A DNA stretch of 64,000 nt from contig JAUQXK010000057.1 in NCBI GenBank assembly GCA_030834695.1, positions 1 through 64,000 of the forward strand, read 5' to 3'. Every line of letters starts with the position of its first letter. Position 1 is the stretch's first letter. The position numbers and the translations under genes were made by a program. The notes beneath the pieces were generated by a model that was not told the DNA's origin, searched no databases, and worked only from the letters and a program-made list of their open reading frames with translations. Positions 60,023-64,000 of the stretch are shown here, piece by piece. Source of the stretch: Desulfobacterales bacterium (GTDB lineage Bacteria; Desulfobacterota; Desulfobacteria; Desulfobacterales; SpSt-501).

Positions 60023-60095
60023 CGGGGCCTGCGGCAGGGAGCGATAGAACAAAAAACCCTTTTGCTTTTGGCGTCCAGCCGTTAAGATAAGGGGC

Positions 60096-60887
60096 ATGCT
60101 CAAACCCATCCAGCAGTTCCCGCCCGACATGAGGAAGACCGTCCGCTACGTTCTCACGGACATCGACGACACCCTGACCATTGACGGCCGGCTGCCCGCG
60201 GCTGCCTTGGCCGCCATGGAGCGGCTCGAAGCCGCCGGAAAACAGGTCATCCCGATTACCGGCCGGCCGGCCGGCTGGTGCGACCACATCGCGCGCATGT
60301 GGCCGGTGGCGGCGGTGGTGGGCGAAAACGGCGCTTTCTATTACCGCTATGGCCGTGCGCGGCGTAAAATGCAGCGGAGCTATTTCAAGACGGCGGATGC
60401 CCGCGCGGCGGACCGCGGGCGGCTGGACGAGGTGAAAGCGAAAATCCTGGCCGAAGTCCCGGGCTGCGCCGTGTCGGCCGATCAGGCCTTTCGGGAAGCG
60501 GACCTTGCCATCGACTTCTGCGAGGACGTGCCGCGGCTTTCCGCGGAGAAGGTGGACCGGATCGTTCAAATCTTCGAGGCGGCCGGCGCCCAGGCCAAGG
60601 TCAGCTCCATCCACGTCAACGGCTGGTTCGGCGCTTACGACAAGCTGACCATGACCCAGCGGCTGTTTCGGGATGTTTTCGAGGAAGACCTGGAGGCGAT
60701 CAGGACCCAGGTCGTCTTTGCGGGCGACTCCCCCAACGATCAGCCCATGTTCGCATTTTTCCCCCATGCGGTGGGCGTGGCCAATGTCCGGGAGTTCGCC
60801 GAACGCATGGCGGATCTGCCGACCTGGATCACGAAGCAGGAGGGCGGTTTCGGGTTCGCCGAGTTGGTGGAAGTGCTGTTGGCCTGA
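60096..60887 (+). CDS. HAD-superfamily (Cof/SPP-type) phosphatase
   Basis: The 263-residue protein has HAD motif I DIDDTLT (near residue 22), motif II in PITGRPAGWC, and motifs III/IV with a lysine region and FAGDSPNDQPMF. The Cof-type cap lies between motifs II and III, as in sucrose-phosphate or mannosyl-3-phosphoglycerate phosphatases. The substrate is a phosphorylated sugar or similar, not determinable here. A start at 60129 (MRKTVRYV) is possible, since the first ATG is very close to its AAGGGG. It lies 73 bases after dnaE2 and could be on the same transcript. Confidence 0.85.
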   Translation: MLKPIQQFPPDMRKTVRYVLTDIDDTLTIDGRLPAAALAAMERLEAAGKQVIPITGRPAGWCDHIARMWPVAAVVGENGAFYYRYGRARRKMQRSYFKTADARAADRGRLDEVKAKILAEVPGCAVSADQAFREADLAIDFCEDVPRLSAEKVDRIVQIFEAAGAQAKVSSIHVNGWFGAYDKLTMTQRLFRDVFEEDLEAIRTQVVFAGDSPNDQPMFAFFPHAVGVANVREFAERMADLPTWITKQEGGFGFAELVEVLLA

Positions 60888-61030
60888 GCGGCAGGCTTCG
60901 ACCGCATTGATTTGAAAAGATAGAAATTCCCGCTAATTTAAGCCGTTACACGATCTCGCAACTCCTTGGGCAAGGTTGTTTTTAATTGACTTGCGCATCG
61001 GAGTCCGGTAGGTTTGCCAGCGATAACATT

Positions 61031-61155
61031 GATGACTTCGAAAATAGTCCAATCTCTGCGTTGCGCGTCATCTCGCTGCCGCTGCGGCGTACGGTCAGTA
61101 CGCCTCGCGCCGCGAGATTCGCGCGCCTTGATCTTGGCCCCTTTACGAAGTCATC
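61031..61155. repeat. Palindromic element with GATGACTTCG termini
   Basis: This 125-base element begins GATGACTTCGAAAATAG and ends TTTACGAAGTCATC, with an inner palindrome GCGGCGTAC...GTACGCCTCGC. Reverse-complemented it matches the element at 7383-7507 along most of its length and shares core blocks with 55446-55574. The remaining bases between the HAD gene and the ABC binding-protein gene (60888-61213) show no gene. Confidence 0.85.
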
Positions 61156-61160
61156 GATTC

Positions 61161-61184
61161 TGATGGCTTTTTGCGAAGCCATCA
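61161..61184. repeat. Small hairpin next to the palindromic element
   Basis: TGATGGCTT pairs with AAGCCATCA around a TTTGCG-like centre. It resembles a shortened terminus of the adjoining element (TGATGACTTCG) and may be a nested or deleted copy. Confidence 0.5.
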
Positions 61185-61213
61185 ACATTCAACATCGAAA
61201 AGGAGGGTGTACG

Positions 61214-62341
61214 ATGAAAAGAGCGGTTGCGTTGTTCGGTCTCTTTACGTTCGTGCTTCTGGGAGCCTGGTCCCTGTCCTTTGCTCAGGCGCCCGCCATC
61301 GAAAATGAGCTCTACCTCATCACCCCGGTCTCGAAGGATGTCCACGACCCCATGCTGAAGGCCTTCGCGGCCTGGGCCAAAAAGAAATACAACGTCGATG
61401 TGAAGACCAGCGCGATCCCCAAGGGCACGCCGGTCGCCTACGGACAGATCCTGGAGTGGAGGGGCAAACCCCAGGCGGATGTTTTCTGGGGCGGCGAAGG
61501 CACGCTTTTCGACAACCTGGCCGCCGAGGGCCTGCTGGAGCAGATTCAGCTGCCGAAGGCGGCATGGGATGAGATTCCCGCCTCCATCGGCACGCCGGTG
61601 CCGCTGCCGATGAAGGATCCGAAGAAATTCTGGGTGGGCACCACCCTGGAGCCCTACGGCATCATCTACCAGCCCAAGCTTCTGAAGCGCCTGGGCGTCG
61701 AGATCAAGACCTGGGACGATCTCTTGAACCCGAAGCTCAAGGGCCAGATCGCCCAGTGTACCCCGGACCGTTCCAGCTCCAGCCATGCCAGCTACGAGGT
61801 CGTCCTGCAGACCTATGGCTGGGAAAAGGGCTGGGAGTGGCTGACCAAGCTGGCGGCCAACACCGGAATTTTTTCCGCCCGTTCGCGCGACGTGCCGAGC
61901 GTGGTGGCCAAGGGTGAGTTTGCCGTCGGATTCGCGGTTCCGAGCTACATGGCTTTTGCCGAGGTCCTTGGAGGGTATGATGTTAACTTCGTCTACCCCA
62001 AGAACGCCTACGTGACCCCCGAGCCCATGGCGGTGCTGAAGGGAGCCCCCCATACCAAGGCCGGCCACGCTTTCATTGAATTCTGCCTGAGTGAAGAAGG
62101 TCAGTTGCTTCTCTCCGGCCTGGGCGTCTACCCCATTACCCCGAAATTCAAGGTGAAAGGCCCCGAGGGCTCCAACCAGGAGAAGGCCGTGGCTTTCACC
62201 GGCGGCATGCGCTCCTTCTTTGATACAGAGATCGGCAACGTCTACGACGACAAAATCGCCGGCGAGAAGAAGCGCATCGAAGACGTGAACTCCTATTTCC
62301 GCAAGGAGATCGCTGAAAAGCACAAAGACATCGTGAAATAA
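61214..62341 (+). CDS. ABC transporter substrate-binding protein (AfuA/FbpA-like family 1)
   Basis: The 375-residue periplasmic protein has a signal peptide ending near LSFAQ (residue 25). It resembles family-1 extracellular binding proteins of the ferric-iron/2-aminoethylphosphonate/putrescine type, with PQADVFWGGEG near 93-103, LEPYGIIYQPKLLKRLGVEIKTWDDLLNPKLKG near 141-175, and ARSRDVPSVVAKGEFAVGFAVPSY near 220-243. AAAGGAGGG lies before the ATG at 61214. A longer in-frame opening upstream crosses a repeat element and is rejected. The ligand is not identifiable from sequence. Confidence 0.9.
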   Translation: MKRAVALFGLFTFVLLGAWSLSFAQAPAIENELYLITPVSKDVHDPMLKAFAAWAKKKYNVDVKTSAIPKGTPVAYGQILEWRGKPQADVFWGGEGTLFDNLAAEGLLEQIQLPKAAWDEIPASIGTPVPLPMKDPKKFWVGTTLEPYGIIYQPKLLKRLGVEIKTWDDLLNPKLKGQIAQCTPDRSSSSHASYEVVLQTYGWEKGWEWLTKLAANTGIFSARSRDVPSVVAKGEFAVGFAVPSYMAFAEVLGGYDVNFVYPKNAYVTPEPMAVLKGAPHTKAGHAFIEFCLSEEGQLLLSGLGVYPITPKFKVKGPEGSNQEKAVAFTGGMRSFFDTEIGNVYDDKIAGEKKRIEDVNSYFRKEIAEKHKDIVK

Positions 62342-62358
62342 ACCTATTACACGAACTC

Positions 62359-62405
62359 AGGGGGAACCCATCCGGGCCGCTTGCTGCGCCGTGGGGTTTC
62401 CCCTG
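62359..62405 (+). terminator. Hairpin between binding-protein and ATPase genes
   Basis: CAGGGGGAACCC pairs with GGGGTTTCCCCTG across an inner GC-rich region. It lies 17 bases after the binding-protein stop and has only a weak T run (ATCTTTT). Such hairpins often stabilise the binding-protein mRNA and lower expression of the downstream genes. Confidence 0.6.
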
Positions 62406-62434
62406 ATCTTTTAGCGGATGAAAGCGGCAGGCGG

Positions 62435-63514
62435 ATGAAAATAGAACTTCAGGACATCGTCAAACGGTTCGGCACCCTTGAAGCGGTGAGCCGTGTGTCT
62501 CTCGACATCCAGGACGGCGAGCTGTTCACCCTCCTCGGGCCCTCGGGCTGCGGCAAGACCACTATTCTGCGCCTGGTCGGCGGATTCCACCGGGCGGACC
62601 AGGGCCGCATCCTTTTCGGTGACAAGGAGATGACGGGCAAGCCGCCTTACGAGCGCAACATCGGGATGGTGTTTCAGAATTATGCCCTGTGGCCGCATAT
62701 GCGGATTTTCGACAACATCGCCTACGGCCTCAAACTGAAGAAGTTTTCAGGGAGCGAAATTCAGGCGAAGGTGGCCCATGCGATGGGCCTGGTCAACATG
62801 AAGGGGCTTGAAACGCGCTACCCGGGCGAACTCTCCGGCGGCCAGCAGCAGCGCGTGGCCCTGGCACGGGCGCTGGTGCTGAACCCGGATGTGCTGCTGC
62901 TGGACGAGCCGCTCTCCAACCTGGACGCCAAGATCCGGATCCAGGTGCGCGCCGAGATCCGCAAGCTCCAGAAGGACCTCGGCATCACCACCATCTACGT
63001 GACCCACGACCAGGAGGAGGCCCTGACCCTCTCCGACCGCATCGCCGTGCTGAGCCAGGGCAAGCTGCAGCAACTGGGAAACCCCCACGAGCTCTACGAG
63101 AAACCTTACAATCCGTTCGTGGCGGATTTCATCGGCATCAACAACCTCATCCCGGCCAAAGTAAAAGAGGTAATGGACTCCGGCTTGCGCCTGGTCGCGG
63201 AGAGCGCCGCCGGCCCAATCGCGTGCGCCGGTGACGGACGCCTCAAAACCGGTGATGACTGCACGGTTTGTATCCGGCCCGAAACCGCGGAGATCAGTTT
63301 GTCCCCGGCCCCCCCGGATGGCTTTAACAGTATCGCCGGCACCGTGAGCTTCCCCTCCTTTATCGGGAACACCATCCGCTACGACGTGGATGCGGCGGGC
63401 ATCATCTTCAAGGTGGACATTCAAAATCCCAGGGATCACCAACCGCTGTCGGTCGGGACGAAGGTCTATATCCACTTCGCGGTAAGCTCTTCTCTGGGAA
63501 TTCCGGTGGAATAG
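62435..63514 (+). CDS. ABC transporter ATP-binding protein (PotA/FbpC type)
   Basis: The 359-residue ATPase has Walker A GPSGCGKTT (about 36-44), the Q-loop in VFQNYALWPHM, the signature LSGGQQQRVALARAL (about 133-147), Walker B VLLLDEPLSNLDAK and the switch histidine in YVTHDQEEAL. The last 110 residues form a TOBE domain (ITGRPETAEI-like CIRPETAEISLS). This layout belongs to the importers for polyamines, ferric iron and related ligands. It uses an ATG at 62435 with a GGCAGGCGG leader. The membrane subunit follows in nine bases. Confidence 0.93.
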   Translation: MKIELQDIVKRFGTLEAVSRVSLDIQDGELFTLLGPSGCGKTTILRLVGGFHRADQGRILFGDKEMTGKPPYERNIGMVFQNYALWPHMRIFDNIAYGLKLKKFSGSEIQAKVAHAMGLVNMKGLETRYPGELSGGQQQRVALARALVLNPDVLLLDEPLSNLDAKIRIQVRAEIRKLQKDLGITTIYVTHDQEEALTLSDRIAVLSQGKLQQLGNPHELYEKPYNPFVADFIGINNLIPAKVKEVMDSGLRLVAESAAGPIACAGDGRLKTGDDCTVCIRPETAEISLSPAPPDGFNSIAGTVSFPSFIGNTIRYDVDAAGIIFKVDIQNPRDHQPLSVGTKVYIHFAVSSSLGIPVE

Positions 63515-63522
63515 GCGCCCTC

Positions 63523-64000
63523 ATGACAACCCACACGGCTACATTACCGGCTCCGGCAAAAGTCAAGGCGGCAAATGGCATCCATATCGGCGGTCTTCTC
63601 GGCTACGGGGCCATCTGGGCCTTCATGATCGTTTTTCTGATCTACCCCCTGCTGCACCTTTTTTACGACGCCTTCACGACCGACGCCGGGGAGTTCACCC
63701 TCTCGAATTTCCAGGATTTCTTCACGGACCGCTACTATCTCAAGTCCCTGCTGAACTCGCTGCTGCTGGGCGTGGGAACGGTCATCACCACCTCGATCAT
63801 CGGCATCACCTTCGCCTTTTTGCTGCTGCGTTACGAGTTCCCGGGTCGCGGGCTTTTCTCGTACCTTTCCATTGTGCCGATGATCATGCCGCCGCTGGTG
63901 GGGGTGATGGGGTTTGTCTTCATCCTGGGCCGCGCCGGTACGGTCAATGTCATTCTCATGGATTACCTGGGGTTCACCAAGCCCATCAACTTCATGTACG
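63523..64000 (+). CDS. ABC transporter permease, cut by the window end
   Basis: About 159 residues are visible from the ATG at 63523. A polar N-terminus is followed by three hydrophobic helices (YGAIWAFMIVFLIYPLLHLF; LLNSLLLGVGTVITTSIIGITFAFLLL; FSYLSIVPMIMPPLVGVMGFVFIL). FTLSNFQDFF before helix 2 is typical of the CysTW/FbpB-like permease family. It belongs with the binding protein and ATPase just upstream. The EAA loop lies beyond the window, as may a fused second permease half. Confidence 0.9.
   Translation, partial: MTTHTATLPAPAKVKAANGIHIGGLLGYGAIWAFMIVFLIYPLLHLFYDAFTTDAGEFTLSNFQDFFTDRYYLKSLLNSLLLGVGTVITTSIIGITFAFLLLRYEFPGRGLFSYLSIVPMIMPPLVGVMGFVFILGRAGTVNVILMDYLGFTKPINFMY

Noticed and set aside
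1-64000. CRISPR array, rRNA operon, prophage or transposase genes
   Set aside because: No regularly spaced direct repeats, rRNA sequence, phage structural genes or transposase motifs were seen in the window.

Overview
The window looks like a piece of chromosome from a sulfate-reducing deltaproteobacterium (Desulfobacterota). The diagnostic set is sat, aprBA and qmoABC, next to a periplasmic [NiFe] hydrogenase of the type found in sulfate reducers and most of its maturation genes. Coding regions are GC-rich. No rRNA, CRISPR array, phage or transposase gene is visible. The assignment rests on gene content only.

Layout. 1-1059: a TIR-domain gene cut by the window edge, an AT-richer stretch and tRNA-Val. 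1111-4864 (minus): rimO-ispB-(secreted FlgT_N-like protein)-pgsA. 5053-14614 (minus): hydrogenase small and large subunits, a terminator, then maturation protease-hypC-hypF-hypD-hypE and apbE. 14864-17892: an acidic small protein, two tRNA-Ser genes, a lipoprotein, a PEBP protein and a PGDYG-like protein. 18229-27244: sat facing aprBA-qmoABC. 27745-31152: a YkgJ-type protein, an SDR protein and a pentapeptide-repeat/PilZ fusion. 31257-45079: a divergent carboxylate-catabolism locus around a GntR regulator, with aldolases, hydroxypyruvate isomerase, tartronate-semialdehyde reductase, a TctBAC transporter with two binding proteins, a UroD-corrinoid fusion, a second UroD-type methyltransferase and a LarA-like isomerase. 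45263-52372: a protease-dead S1C/PDZ protein, aroC, a TAXI-TRAP transporter and an outer-membrane protein. 52691-60887: a CorA-like protein, a lexA-DUF72-imuB-dnaE2 SOS mutagenesis cassette and a HAD phosphatase. 61214-64000: an ABC importer cut by the window edge.

How the genes work together. Sat activates sulfate to APS, AprAB reduces APS to sulfite, and QmoABC passes electrons from menaquinol to AprAB. The hydrogenase and Hyp proteins supply periplasmic H2 oxidation. The Tct locus appears to import a carboxylate, handle a methyl group through a corrinoid, and feed C3 intermediates (tartronate semialdehyde, hydroxypyruvate) towards glycerate.

Most notable observations. (1) The hydrogenase large subunit has an in-frame TGA exactly at the second cysteine of its N-terminal nickel-site motif, followed by a well-placed bacterial-SECIS-like hairpin. 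This suggests selenocysteine at a position different from classical [NiFeSe] enzymes. (2) Several families of short palindromic repeats sit at gene ends and supply start codons, stop codons or protein termini to apbE, hypF, the DUF72 gene, imuB and the outer-membrane protein gene. (3) The corrinoid/Tct/LarA locus may be an undescribed pathway for a methylated carboxylate.
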